Source: Nocardioides sp. (GTDB lineage Bacteria; Actinomycetota; Actinomycetes; Propionibacteriales; Nocardioidaceae). Taken from it: a stretch of 61,336 nucleotides of DNA. Position 1 is the first letter of the stretch. Each line of letters starts with the position of its first letter. Below are positions 22,755-34,049 of the stretch, in pieces. The translations under genes and the position numbers were made by a program. The DNA lies in NCBI RefSeq assembly GCF_030150155.1, contig NZ_JASLGR010000045.1, forward strand, positions 1 through 61,336, given 5' to 3'. The notes under the pieces are model-generated. The model was not told the origin of the DNA. It did no database searches and was given only the letters and a program-made list of their open reading frames with translations.

Positions 22755-24556
22755 GGCTCCAGCCTACGCAGCCACACTGTGGAGAGCGGGGGCAGGTGAA
22801 GGATCGCGTCGTCGGCGACCACGGCGCCCGCCTCGGGGCCCCGCCCGGAGCCGACGTACGCCGTCGCGTCGGTGGTCAGCACCACCTCCCAGTCACCGGC
22901 GTCGAGGCCGAAGCCCCGCTCGACCGGGGCGTCGGAGAAGTTCGTCAGGCAGGCCAGCGCCGGCCCGGAACCGTCGCGGACGAAGGCGAAGGTGTCGTGG
23001 TCGGCGTCGTCGGCATCGATCCAGGCGAAGCCGGCCGGCTCGTTGTCCCGGCTCCACAGCGCCGGGGTCTCGCGGTAGAGCCGGTTGAGCTCGCGCACCA
23101 TCGCCTGCAGCCCGGCGTGGCTGGGGTCACCGGAGCGGTCCAGCAGCCACCAGTTCACCTCGCCGGCCTCGGCCCACTCGGCGATCTGGCCGATCTCGCC
23201 GCCCATGAAGAGCAGCTGCTTGCCCGGCTGGGCCCACTGGAAGGCCAGATAGGCGCGCAGGGTGGCGAACTGGTCGACCCGGGAGCCGGGCATCTTGCCC
23301 AGCAGCGACCCCTTGCCGTGCACCACCTCGTCGTGGGAGAGCGGCAGCACGAAGTTCTCCGCCCAGGCGTAGCTGGTCGGGTGCACCAGGTCGTGGTGGT
23401 GCCAGTGCCGGTGGACCGGCTCGCGCCCGACGTAGGTGAGGGTGTCGTGCATCCAGCCCATGTTCCACTTGAAGCCGAAGCCGAGGCCGTCGCTCGACGT
23501 CGGCCGGGTGACGCCGGGCCAGGCGCTGGACTCCTCGGCGATCATCACGATCCCGGGGACGCGACCGTAGACGATCTCGTTGAGCTCCTGGAGGAAGGCG
23601 ACCGCCTCCAGGTGCTCGTTGCCGCCGTGCACGTTGGGCTCCCACTGGCCGGGGCCGCGGGCGTAGTCCAGGTAGAGCATCGAGGCGACGCCGTCCACGC
23701 GGAGGGCGTCGGCGTGGAACTCCTCGGCCCAGTAGAGCGCGTTGGAGATCAGGAAGTCGCGGACCTCGCCGCGACCGAAGTCGAAGATGTGGGAGCCCCA
23801 CTCGGGGTGGAAGCCGCGCTTCGGGTCGGGGTGCTCGTAGAGCGGGGTGCCGTCGAAGCGTTCCAGCGCCCACTCGTCGGTGGCGAAGTGGCCCGGCACC
23901 CAGTCCAGGATCACGCCGACCCCGGCCTGGTGCAGCCGGTCGATCAGGAAGCGCAGCTCGTCGGGGCAGCCGAACCGGGAGTCGGGGGCGTAGTAGCCGG
24001 TGACGTGGTAGCCCCACGAGCCGCCGTACGGGTGCTGCATCACCGGCATCAGCTCGACGTGGGTGAACCCCATCGAGGAGACGTAGTCGGTGAGCTGGTC
24101 GGCCAGGTCGCGGTAGCTCAGGCCCCGTCGCCAGGAGCCGAGGTGGACCTCGTACGTCGACATCGGGGCGTTCACGGCCAGCACGTCGCCCCGGTGCGCC
24201 ATCCAGTCGCCGTCGCTCCAGGCGTACGACGACTCCTCGACGATCGAGGCGGTCGCGGGAGCGACCTCGGCGGCGCGGGCGAGCGGGTCGGCACGGTCGG
24301 TCCAGCGCCCGTCGGCGCCTTGGATGGCGAACTTGTAGCGCTCACCGGGACCGAGGTCGGCCACGGAGTGGTGCCAGACTCCGTCGGCGTCGCAGGTCAG
24401 CTCGTCCTCGGCGCCGTCCCAGCCGTTGAAGTCGCCCTTGAGCTGGACGCGTCGGGCGTGCGGTGCGCAGACCGCGAACCGGGTGCCGAGCAGGGTGCCG
24501 TCGGCGTCGCGCTGGACGTGGGCGCCCTGACGCTGCCAGAGGTCGACCGCACTCAC
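22751..24556 (-). CDS. glgB: 1,4-alpha-glucan branching enzyme
   Basis: GH13 branching enzyme, 601 residues, introducing alpha-1,6 branches in glycogen or the GlgE-made glucan. A CBM48 domain (RFAVCAPHARRVQLKGDFNGW) is followed by the catalytic barrel with HADALRVDGVASM (nucleophile Asp), MIAEESSAWPG (acid Glu), LPLSHDEVVHGKGSL (third Asp) and a C-terminal beta domain. It is shorter than the ~730-residue forms because the additional N1 beta-sandwich is absent. The GTG at 24556 overlaps the glgE stop by one base pair step (GTGA). A long upstream frame is a shadow of glgE. Confidence 0.94.
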   Translation of the reverse strand: MSAVDLWQRQGAHVQRDADGTLLGTRFAVCAPHARRVQLKGDFNGWDGAEDELTCDADGVWHHSVADLGPGERYKFAIQGADGRWTDRADPLARAAEVAPATASIVEESSYAWSDGDWMAHRGDVLAVNAPMSTYEVHLGSWRRGLSYRDLADQLTDYVSSMGFTHVELMPVMQHPYGGSWGYHVTGYYAPDSRFGCPDELRFLIDRLHQAGVGVILDWVPGHFATDEWALERFDGTPLYEHPDPKRGFHPEWGSHIFDFGRGEVRDFLISNALYWAEEFHADALRVDGVASMLYLDYARGPGQWEPNVHGGNEHLEAVAFLQELNEIVYGRVPGIVMIAEESSAWPGVTRPTSSDGLGFGFKWNMGWMHDTLTYVGREPVHRHWHHHDLVHPTSYAWAENFVLPLSHDEVVHGKGSLLGKMPGSRVDQFATLRAYLAFQWAQPGKQLLFMGGEIGQIAEWAEAGEVNWWLLDRSGDPSHAGLQAMVRELNRLYRETPALWSRDNEPAGFAWIDADDADHDTFAFVRDGSGPALACLTNFSDAPVERGFGLDAGDWEVVLTTDATAYVGSGRGPEAGAVVADDAILHLPPLSTVWLRRLEP

Positions 24557-26424
24557 GCGATCACCCGCAGCAGGTGGGCGACCTGGCCGGTGGCCGGGTC
24601 CAGCCTGACGTAGTTGTCGGCACCCCAGACCCACTCCGCGCCGGAGAGCTCGTCGTGAACCTCGAACCGGGCGGGCAGGCCGAGGGCGGCGAGGTCGAGG
24701 TGGACCACCGACTCCACGGCGGCGTGGGGATCCAGGGCGATCACCGCGATCAGGGTCTCGCCGTCGGGGCCGGGGGTCTGCTTGGTGAAGGCGATCAGGC
24801 CCTCGCCATCGACAGGGACGATCCGCAGGTTGCGCAGCAGGCCGAGGGCCGGGTGGAGCCGTCGCAGCTCGTTGAGCCGGGTGAGGTAGGGCGCCAGCGT
24901 GGTGCCGGCCGCCTCGGCCGCGGCCCAGTCGCGCTCGACGATCTGGTACTTCTCGGAGTCGAGGTACTCCTCGCTGCCGGGGCGCACCGGCCGGTTCTCG
25001 CACAGCTCGAAGCCGCTGTAGACGCCCCAGGTGGGGCTGGCCAGGGCGGCCAGCGTCGCCCTGATCCGGAAGGCCGCCGGGCCGCCGTCCTGGAGGTAGG
25101 CGTGCAGGATGTCGGGGGTGACCGGGAACAGGTTGGGCCGCATCAGGTGGTCGGACTCGCTGGCCAGCTCGGTGAGGTAGTCCTCGAGCTCGCCGCGGGC
25201 GTTGCGCCAGGTGAAGTAGGTGTAGGACTGGTGGAAGCCGACCTCGCCCAGGGCGTGCATCATCGCGGGCCGGGTGAACGCCTCGGCGAGGAAGAGCACG
25301 TCGGGGTCGGTGGCCCGGATCTCGGCCAGCAGCCAGGCCCAGAAGTCGACCGGCTTGGTGTGCGGGTTGTCGACCCTGAAGATCCGCACGCCGCGGTCCA
25401 TCCAGAACCTGACGATCCGCAGCACCTCGGCGCGGATCCCGGCCGGGTCGTTGTCGAAGTTGACCGGGTAGATGTCCTGGTACTTCTTGGGCGGGTTCTC
25501 CGCGTAGGCGATGGTGCCGTCGGCGCGGGTGGTGAACCACTCCGGGTTGGTGCCCACCCACGGGTGGTCCGGCGCCGCCTGGAGCGCGAGGTCGAGGGCG
25601 ACCTCCAGACCGAGGTCGCCGGCGCGGGCGACGAAGGCGTCGAAGTCGCTCAGGGTGCCGAGCGCGGGCTCGACGGCGTCGTGGCCGCCGTGGCGTGAGC
25701 CGATCGCCCACGGGCTGCCGACCCAGGTCGCCGGGATCGGGCTGCCCTCGGGCAGCACCTGGTTGTTCGGGCCCTTGCGGTTGACCTCGCCGATCGGGTG
25801 GATCGGGGGCAGGTAGACCACGTCGAAGCCCATCGCCGCGATCGCGTCCAGGCGTTCGGTGGCTCCGACCAGGCCACCTTCGGAGCGGGGGAAGAACTCG
25901 TACCAGGAGCCGGTCAGAGCCCGTCGCCGGTCGGCGTACGCGGGGAAGGGGCCGGCCACGGTGAGCAGCTCGCGCAGCGGGTGGCTCTGCGCGGCGAGGG
26001 CCAGGGAGTCCAGCAGGGTGTCGGCCAGGTCGGGCACGAAGCCGGCCGCGGTGACGCGCTCGAGCAGCAGCCGACCCTCGGTGTGCATCAGGTCGACGTC
26101 GACGCCGGCGTCGATCTTGATCGGGGCGTCGTGCAGCCAGGTGGCCAGCGGGTCGGACCAGGCCTGCACCTCGAAGGACCAGGCGCCGGTCACGTCGGGG
26201 GTGAACCAGCCCTCGTAGCGGTCGGTGCCCGGCGCGATCTCGCGCATCCTGACCGGAGCGCCACGGGTGCCGTCGGGAGCGATCGGCACCACCTCGGCAC
26301 CGAACCTGTCGTGGCCCTCGCGGAAGACCGTGGCCCGGACCGGGAACGGCTCACCCACCGTCGCCTTGGGGGACCCGTCAGCGAGGACCGGGTGGACGTC
26401 GAGGAGGGGGATGCGTCCGACCAT
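24553..26424 (-). CDS. glgE: Alpha-1,4-glucan:maltose-1-phosphate maltosyltransferase
   Basis: GH13_3 enzyme of 623 residues that transfers maltose from alpha-maltose-1-phosphate to glucan ends. The N-terminal beta domain begins GRIPLLDVHPVLADGSPKATVGE. Then come YDVVYLPPIHPIGEVNRKG-like segments, the nucleophile Asp in IFRVDNPHTKPVDFW, the acid Glu in VLFLAEAFTRP, and a C-terminal domain. It sits 16 bases after glgX and overlaps glgB. The maltokinase (pep2) and treS that usually supply maltose-1-phosphate are not in the window. Confidence 0.95.
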   Translation of the reverse strand: MVGRIPLLDVHPVLADGSPKATVGEPFPVRATVFREGHDRFGAEVVPIAPDGTRGAPVRMREIAPGTDRYEGWFTPDVTGAWSFEVQAWSDPLATWLHDAPIKIDAGVDVDLMHTEGRLLLERVTAAGFVPDLADTLLDSLALAAQSHPLRELLTVAGPFPAYADRRRALTGSWYEFFPRSEGGLVGATERLDAIAAMGFDVVYLPPIHPIGEVNRKGPNNQVLPEGSPIPATWVGSPWAIGSRHGGHDAVEPALGTLSDFDAFVARAGDLGLEVALDLALQAAPDHPWVGTNPEWFTTRADGTIAYAENPPKKYQDIYPVNFDNDPAGIRAEVLRIVRFWMDRGVRIFRVDNPHTKPVDFWAWLLAEIRATDPDVLFLAEAFTRPAMMHALGEVGFHQSYTYFTWRNARGELEDYLTELASESDHLMRPNLFPVTPDILHAYLQDGGPAAFRIRATLAALASPTWGVYSGFELCENRPVRPGSEEYLDSEKYQIVERDWAAAEAAGTTLAPYLTRLNELRRLHPALGLLRNLRIVPVDGEGLIAFTKQTPGPDGETLIAVIALDPHAAVESVVHLDLAALGLPARFEVHDELSGAEWVWGADNYVRLDPATGQVAHLLRVIA

Positions 26425-26440
26425 GGACCCAACCTACCGA

Positions 26441-28576
<2,136 letters not shown>

Positions 28577-28697
28577 GCCTCGCCACAGTTCCACGACGCC
28601 ATTGTGCAGGCCCACGGTGTGGTGGCGCTGAGCGCTCTATTCCACCGACTGGCTACGGGGCGCGCGCGCTGGTGACGTGCCCGATAGGGTCGGCGCC

Positions 28698-29021
28698 ATG
28701 GAGACGTGGAGAAGGGTCCGCACGGTCGGAGGGCAGGTGCTGTTCGCACTGTGCTCGTTGGCCGCGCTGTTCCTGGCCCTCGGCGTTCTCTTGGTGGTGT
28801 TTCAGGCCGACGAGAAGAACGCACTCGTGACGTTCGTGCTCAACGTCGCCGACGTCGTCGATCTCGGGATCTTCGATCGAGCCCACGGCATCAAGGAGTG
28901 GACCTCGGAGAATGCGCAGACGAAGAACGCGCTCTTCAACTGGGGTCTGGGGGCACTCGCCTGGATCATCCTCGGGCGCGTGGTGGACTACTTCGTCAGG
29001 CCCACCGTGACACGTAAGTGA
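28698..29021 (+). CDS. Small two-helix membrane protein
   Basis: 107 residues with an N-terminal hydrophobic helix (VLFALCSLAALFLALGVLLVVF), a polar middle (DRAHGIKEWTSENAQTKN) and a second helix (FNWGLGALAWIILGRVV). I recognise no family. The ATG at 28698 is preferred to a slightly longer frame. It precedes etfB by 67 bases, and a candidate operator overlaps its stop codon, so etfBA likely has its own promoter. Confidence 0.65.
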   Translation: METWRRVRTVGGQVLFALCSLAALFLALGVLLVVFQADEKNALVTFVLNVADVVDLGIFDRAHGIKEWTSENAQTKNALFNWGLGALAWIILGRVVDYFVRPTVTRK

Positions 29022-29035
29022 CCCGTGAGTAACAT
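29018..29035 (+). promoter_or_regulatory. Candidate etfBA operator/promoter
   Basis: GTGACC-CGTG-AGTAAC (29018-29033) matches the meaA/ccr motif fully in the right arm and at 4 of 6 in the left. The right arm runs into TAACAT (29030-29035), a TAnnnT -10, as at ccr. etfB starts 55 bases further on, so here the mRNA would have a leader. Confidence 0.5.
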
Positions 29036-29088
29036 CGCCATTCAACATCGATCATCCACAGGAGGGGCCGTCCAGGCCGCACCACACT

Positions 29089-29880
29089 ATGAACATTGTT
29101 GTCCTCGTGAAGTACGTCCCCGACGCGACGGCAGACCGCCGGTTCGAGTCGGACAACACCGTTGACCGCGTCGGCGTCGACGGCCTGCTGTCGGAGCTCG
29201 ACGAGTACGCCGTCGAGCAGGCCCTCCAGATCAAGGAGAAGCGCGACGGCGAAGAGGTCGAGGTCACGGCGCTGACCGTCGGCCCGGCCGAGGCCGAGGC
29301 CGCCGTCCGCAAGGCCCTCCAGATGGGTGCCGACAAGGCCGTCCACGTCGTCGACGACGCGATCGCCGGCTCGGACGCCCTGGCCACCTCGCTGGTGCTC
29401 GCCAAGGCGATCGAGAAGCTGGGCAAGGTCGACCTCGTCGTCGCCGGTCTGGCCTCGACCGACGCCGGTCTCTCCGTCGTCCCGCCGATGCTCGCCGAGC
29501 GGCTCGGTCTGCCCCAGGTCACCCTCGCCTCCGTGGTCGAGACCCAGGGCGACCAGGTCCGGATCAAGCGCGACACCGACGCCGCCACCGAGGTCATCGG
29601 CGGCGCGATGCCGCTGGTGCTGTCGGTCACCGACCAGTCCGGTGAGGCGCGCTACCCGTCGTTCAAGGGCATCATGGCGGCCAAGAAGAAGCCGCTGGAG
29701 TCCTGGAGCCTGGCCGACCTCGGTGTCGACGCCGGCTCGGTGGGCCTCGGCGCTGCCTACACCGCCGTCGAGACCGTGACGGCACGTCCGCCGCGCACCG
29801 CCGGCGAGATCGTCAAGGACGAGGACGGCTCGGGCGCCAAGGCGCTGGCCGAGTTCCTCGCGTCCAAGAAGTTCATCTGA
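29089..29880 (+). CDS. etfB: Electron transfer flavoprotein subunit beta
   Basis: 263-residue ETF beta subunit, which binds AMP and with EtfA passes electrons from acyl-CoA dehydrogenases to the quinone pool. It starts NIVVLVKYVPDATADRRF, with YAVEQALQIKE, AGLASTDAGLSVVPPMLAERLG and the recognition region AMPLVLSVTDQSGEARYPSFKGIMAAKKKP. It is followed 19 bases later by etfA. In the ethylmalonyl-CoA pathway ETF would accept electrons from methylsuccinyl-CoA dehydrogenase, which fits the shared operator. Confidence 0.96.
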   Translation: MNIVVLVKYVPDATADRRFESDNTVDRVGVDGLLSELDEYAVEQALQIKEKRDGEEVEVTALTVGPAEAEAAVRKALQMGADKAVHVVDDAIAGSDALATSLVLAKAIEKLGKVDLVVAGLASTDAGLSVVPPMLAERLGLPQVTLASVVETQGDQVRIKRDTDAATEVIGGAMPLVLSVTDQSGEARYPSFKGIMAAKKKPLESWSLADLGVDAGSVGLGAAYTAVETVTARPPRTAGEIVKDEDGSGAKALAEFLASKKFI

Positions 29881-29899
29881 GAAGGCGGGGGTACACACC

Positions 29900-30862
29900 A
29901 TGTCTGAAGTTCTCGTTCTTGTTGACTACCAGGGCGGCGCCGTCAAGAAGCCGACCCTGGAGCTGCTCACCATCGCCCGCCGCATCGGCGAGCCGTCGGC
30001 CGTCTTCATCGGCGCGCCGGCCGAGGCCGCCGCCGTGGCCGACGTGGTCAAGGGCTACGGCGCGACGAAGGTCTACGCCGTCGACGACGCCCAGATCAAG
30101 GGCTACCTGGTCGCTCCGAAGGCGGAGGCCCTGGCCCAGATCGCGGCCACCGCCGCCCCGGCCGCGATCCTGCTGCCGTCCAACGCCGAGACGAAGGAGA
30201 TCGCCGCGCGTCTGGCGATCAAGCTCGACTCCGGTGTCATCCTCGACGCCGTCGACGTCCAGGCTGCCGGTGGCGCGATCGTCGCCACCCAGTCGGTCTT
30301 CGCCGGCAACTTCACCGTCGAGGGCAAGGTCACCCGGGGCACGCCGATCATCACGGTCAAGCCCAACGCCGCCGCCCCCGAGGAGTCGGCTGCTGCAGGC
30401 GAGGTCGTGGCCACCGCCGTGACCATCTCCGACGCTGCCAAGACGGCCCAGATCGTCGCCACCCAGCCGCGTCAGGCCTCGGGTCGTCCCGAGCTGACCG
30501 AGGCCGCGATCATCGTCTCCGGTGGCCGTGGCACCGGCGGCGACTTCTCCGCCGTCGAGGACCTGGCCGACCAGCTCGGTGCCGCGGTCGGCGCCTCGCG
30601 TGCCGCCGTCGACTCGGGCTGGAAGCCGCACACCTTCCAGGTGGGCCAGACCGGCAAGACGGTCTCGCCGCAGCTCTACATCGCCAACGGCATCTCCGGT
30701 GCGATCCAGCACCGCGCCGGCATGCAGACCTCCAAGACGATCGTGGCCGTCAACAAGGACGAAGAGGCCCCGATCTTCGAGCTGGTCGACTTCGGCGTCG
30801 TCGGCGACCTGCACACCGTGCTCCCGGCGCTGACCGCCGAGATCAAGGCGCGCAAGGGCTGA
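29900..30862 (+). CDS. etfA: Electron transfer flavoprotein subunit alpha
   Basis: 320-residue ETF alpha subunit with the FAD domain at the C-terminus: GAAVGASRAAVDSGW, QVGQTGKTVSPQLYIANGIS, GAIQHRAGMQTSKTIVAVNKD and an end with VDFGVVGDLHTVLPAL. The N-terminal domain starts VLVLVDYQGGAVKKPTLELL. It forms a heterodimer with EtfB and closes the operon before a strong terminator. Confidence 0.96.
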   Translation: MSEVLVLVDYQGGAVKKPTLELLTIARRIGEPSAVFIGAPAEAAAVADVVKGYGATKVYAVDDAQIKGYLVAPKAEALAQIAATAAPAAILLPSNAETKEIAARLAIKLDSGVILDAVDVQAAGGAIVATQSVFAGNFTVEGKVTRGTPIITVKPNAAAPEESAAAGEVVATAVTISDAAKTAQIVATQPRQASGRPELTEAAIIVSGGRGTGGDFSAVEDLADQLGAAVGASRAAVDSGWKPHTFQVGQTGKTVSPQLYIANGISGAIQHRAGMQTSKTIVAVNKDEEAPIFELVDFGVVGDLHTVLPALTAEIKARKG

Positions 30863-30915
30863 GCCCCACCCCACAGCGACTCCTGCCTGTGAACTCAGGC
30901 GAAAATAACCTGTGA

Positions 30916-30947
30916 AGTGCCCCCGACTCACCAAAGTCGGGGGCACT
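30916..30947 (+). terminator. Intrinsic terminator of etfBA
   Basis: Perfect 13-bp stem (30916-30928 with 30935-30947, arms AGTGCCCCCGACT and its complement) with a 6-base loop, followed by a T-rich stretch (GGTCTTTACTTT). Confidence 0.88.
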
Positions 30948-31020
30948 GTGGTCTTTACTTTGACTAGCAGTGTCAGATATGTGACGGTGAACACCCCCTC
31001 TCGGGGGAGCTGGTGACGAG

Positions 31021-32529
31021 ATGAGTGCGGGGGAGATCAGGGTGCGACGGTGGAAGGCTTTGGTGGCGACGGGCGTAGCCCTCGCCACGGTGGGAGGCGT
31101 CGGCCTCAACGTTCTGGACATCGCCGGCCCCTCGCCGGTGGCGCAGGCCGCAGCGGCCGTTGACGCCAACGGGTGTCCGACGACCACCACGACGACCACG
31201 ACGCCGACGGCCACGGCGACCGCCACGGTGACGACGGCGACCTCGACCGCGACGACCACCACCACGGCGTACGCGACGAAGACGGCCACGACGACGGCGC
31301 CGAACTGCCCGTACGTCGGCTGGCTGCCCGGGTGGCGGCCCAAGCTCGGTCCGGTCTTCAACGACCCGCTCGGTTCGTCCTCGGACGCCCAGGCGATCGT
31401 GCGCCGGGTCTACCAGGCGATCATGCACGCCAAGCGTGGCTCGCAGATCCGGATCGCGGTCTACTCCTTCGACCGCTCCGAGATCGCCTACGCGCTGCGC
31501 AAGGCCAAGCAGCGCGGCGTCAGCGTCCAGGTGATCGTCGCTCAGAAGGTCATGTCCAGCGTGGCCCGCAAGCTCCAGTCGACGCTGGGCAAGAACCCGC
31601 GCAAGGCCAACTTCCTGATCAGCTGCCCCGGCCGCTGCCGCAACGGCGGCAAGACCGCCGGCAACGAGCACGACAAGGTGTTCGCGTTCAGCCGCTCCGG
31701 TGGCGCGCAGTACCTGGTCATCACCGGCTCGGGCAACCTGACCTCCAAGGCCGTCTACCGGCAGTGGAACGACTCCTACGCCGTGGCCAACGACAAGCAG
31801 CTCTACGACACCTGGCTGAAGATGTTCAACCAGATGAAGTTCAAGAAGCAGACCGGCGCCCGGGTGCTGACCTACACCACCACCAGCGGTGCCTACAGCT
31901 ACTGGTTCCAGCGCAAGGCCGCGGCCGCCTCGGACCAGCTCGCCACGCTGTCCACCACGACGCTGCAGCGGTACAACGCCAAGACCGACCGCCCGGCCAA
32001 GCAGATCTCCAAGATCAGCTGCAAGGCTCCCAAGGGGTACGGCGCCAACGGACGCACCACCATCCGACTGGCCATGTACGCGATGTTCGGCGCCCGAGGC
32101 AGGGCGCTGACCAAGATGCTGGTGGCCAAGAAGAAGCAGGGCTGCGACGTCAAGGTCATCATGAGCGTCCCCGGCTCGCAGTGGCCCACGCTGACCAAGG
32201 CCGGCATCCCGACCCGCAGCGCCGACTGGGAGTTCACCTACCGTGACCCGCTGCTCGAGGACGGCATCGGCGGCTACGGCCCGCGGTTCTACTCGCACCT
32301 GAAGTACATGGCCGTCAGCGGCACGTACAACGGCCAGCCGGCCAACCTCGTCGTCACCGGTTCGGAGAACTGGGACGGGCTGTCCAAGGCCAACGAGGAG
32401 GTCGTCCTCCAGATCAACAGCGCGAACGTCTACAAGCGTTACGCGAACCACTTCAACAAGCTCTTCACCACCAAGGCCACCCACCGGATGGGCGTCAAGC
32501 CCCTCGGGGGGCCGGGCTCGGTGCGCTGA
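31021..32529 (+). CDS. Secreted phospholipase D-like protein
   Basis: 502 residues. The N-terminal signal segment (WKALVATGVALATVGGVGLN, cleavage probably near AQAAAA) precedes a Thr/Ala-rich linker at about 54-92. Two PLD-like halves follow. The first has EHDKVFAFSRSG then VITGSGNLTSK; the second has SHLKYMAVSGTY then VVTGSENWDG. In both the HxK is kept but the Asp of HxK-x4-D is Ser, so activity may be altered. It is probably extracellular; the substrate is unknown. The Thr-rich stretch looks like a flexible, possibly glycosylated spacer. Confidence 0.85.
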   Translation: MSAGEIRVRRWKALVATGVALATVGGVGLNVLDIAGPSPVAQAAAAVDANGCPTTTTTTTTPTATATATVTTATSTATTTTTAYATKTATTTAPNCPYVGWLPGWRPKLGPVFNDPLGSSSDAQAIVRRVYQAIMHAKRGSQIRIAVYSFDRSEIAYALRKAKQRGVSVQVIVAQKVMSSVARKLQSTLGKNPRKANFLISCPGRCRNGGKTAGNEHDKVFAFSRSGGAQYLVITGSGNLTSKAVYRQWNDSYAVANDKQLYDTWLKMFNQMKFKKQTGARVLTYTTTSGAYSYWFQRKAAAASDQLATLSTTTLQRYNAKTDRPAKQISKISCKAPKGYGANGRTTIRLAMYAMFGARGRALTKMLVAKKKQGCDVKVIMSVPGSQWPTLTKAGIPTRSADWEFTYRDPLLEDGIGGYGPRFYSHLKYMAVSGTYNGQPANLVVTGSENWDGLSKANEEVVLQINSANVYKRYANHFNKLFTTKATHRMGVKPLGGPGSVR

Positions 32530-32544
32530 GGCTCAGCGGGTGGA

Positions 32545-32576
32545 ACGGGGCGGTAGGGGCAACCCTGCCGCCCCGT
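32545..32576 (+). terminator. Stem-loop after the PLD-like gene
   Basis: 14-bp stem with one G-T pair (32545-32558 with 32563-32576; arms begin ACGGGGCGG) and a GCAA loop, followed by AAACTTTCC. It sits 15 bases beyond the stop and 12 bases before proA. Confidence 0.75.
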
Positions 32577-32588
32577 AAACTTTCCCCC

Positions 32589-33854
32589 ATGACGACCCTG
32601 GACCCCGCCGTCGTGAGCGCAGTGCGCGAGGCCGCGACCCGTGCCCGGACCGCCAGCTACGACCTGGCCCTGGCCACCCGTGCGGTCAAGGACGCCGCCC
32701 TGACCGCGATGGCCGAGGCGCTGGTGGCACGCGCGGGCGAGGTGCTGGCCGCCAACGCCGCCGACGTGGAGCGGGCCCTGGTCGGTGGCACGCCGGAGAA
32801 CATCGTCGACCGGCTGCGGCTAACGCCCGACCGGCTGGAGGCGATGGCCCAGGGGCTGCGCGACGTGGCGGGACTGCCTGACCCGGTCGGCGAGGTCGTG
32901 CGCGGCTCGGCGCTGGCCAACGGCCTGGAGTTGCGCCAGATCCGGGTGCCGTTCGGCGTCGTCGGGATGATCTACGAGGCCCGCCCTAACGTCACCGCCG
33001 ACGCGGCCGGCATCTGCCTCAAGTCGGGCAACGCGGTGCTGCTGCGCGGGTCGGGCTCGGCGGCGGAGTCCAACGCCGCGATCGTGGCGGTGCTGCGTGA
33101 CGTGGCCGCCGCCCAGGGCCTGCCCGCCGACGTCGTACAGCTGCTGCCGGCGCACACCCACGACTCCGTCGGCGCCCTGATGCAGGCCCGCGGACTGGTC
33201 GACGTGCTGATCCCGCGGGGCGGGGCCGGGCTGATCAAGGCCGTCGTGGAGGGCTCCACCGTTCCCGTGATCGAGACCGGAGTGGGCAACGTGCACGTGT
33301 ACGTCGACCGCGCGGCCGACCAGGACAAGGCGCTCGCGATCGTGCTCAACTCCAAGACCCACCGCACCAGCGTGTGCAACAGCGCCGAGTCGTTGCTGGT
33401 GCACGCCGACATCGCCGCCGAGTTCGTGCCCCGGGTGGTCAAGGCGCTGCAGAGCGAGGGCGTCACGCTGCACGGCGACACCGCCTTCGAGGCGTACGAC
33501 GGCGTGGTGGCCGCGACCGACGAGGACTGGGCCACGGAGTACCTCTCCCTCGACATGGCCGCCGCCGTGGTGCCCGACCTGGACGCCGCGATCGCCCACA
33601 TCCGGCGCTGGTCCAGCGGTCACACCGAGGCGATCGTGACCGAGGACCTGGCCGCGGCCCGTCGTTTCAGTGCCGCGGTCGACTCCGCTGCGGTGATGGT
33701 GAACGCCTCCACCCGCTTCACCGACGGCGGCGAGTTCGGCTTCGGCGCAGAGATCGGGATCAGCACCCAGAAGCTGCACGCCCGCGGTCCGATGGGCCTT
33801 CCCGAGATGACCTCGACCAAGTTCATCGTCACCGGGGACGGCCATGTGCGATGA
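32589..33854 (+). CDS. proA: Gamma-glutamyl phosphate reductase
   Basis: 421-residue NADPH-dependent enzyme converting gamma-glutamyl phosphate to glutamate semialdehyde in proline synthesis. Recognised by FGVVGMIYEARPNVTADAAG, ICLKSGNAVLLRGS, VHVYVDRAAD, the catalytic Cys in THRTSVCNSAESLLVH, and FTDGGEFGFGAEIGISTQKL. The ATG is 12 bases after the stem-loop. proB is not in the window. Confidence 0.96.
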   Translation: MTTLDPAVVSAVREAATRARTASYDLALATRAVKDAALTAMAEALVARAGEVLAANAADVERALVGGTPENIVDRLRLTPDRLEAMAQGLRDVAGLPDPVGEVVRGSALANGLELRQIRVPFGVVGMIYEARPNVTADAAGICLKSGNAVLLRGSGSAAESNAAIVAVLRDVAAAQGLPADVVQLLPAHTHDSVGALMQARGLVDVLIPRGGAGLIKAVVEGSTVPVIETGVGNVHVYVDRAADQDKALAIVLNSKTHRTSVCNSAESLLVHADIAAEFVPRVVKALQSEGVTLHGDTAFEAYDGVVAATDEDWATEYLSLDMAAAVVPDLDAAIAHIRRWSSGHTEAIVTEDLAAARRFSAAVDSAAVMVNASTRFTDGGEFGFGAEIGISTQKLHARGPMGLPEMTSTKFIVTGDGHVR

Positions 33855-33882
33855 GCGGGAGGGGTCACGGTAGGGTGAGCCC

Positions 33883-34035
33883 ATGCTGAGCACGCTTGTC
33901 ACCCTTGCCGCCGCTGCTGAGGCCGAGCACCACGAGTCCGTGAACCACTGGATCATCGGTGGCATCGCCATCGCCATCCTGCTGGGCATGCTGCTGGTCC
34001 TGATGGCCTTCGCCCGCGGGCGCGAGCACTCCTGA
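33883..34035 (+). CDS. Small single-pass membrane protein (50 aa)
   Basis: A 50-residue open frame between proA and nadD: a short N-terminus with AEAEHHESVNHW, one hydrophobic helix (IIGGIAIAILLGMLLVLMAF) and a basic tail ARGREHS. Codon use matches the neighbours and the frame fits between genes without overlap. Small membrane proteins in this position occur in related genomes as far as I recall. The function is unknown. Confidence 0.65.
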   Translation: MLSTLVTLAAAAEAEHHESVNHWIIGGIAIAILLGMLLVLMAFARGREHS

Positions 34036-34049
34036 TCCACGATCCGCTC

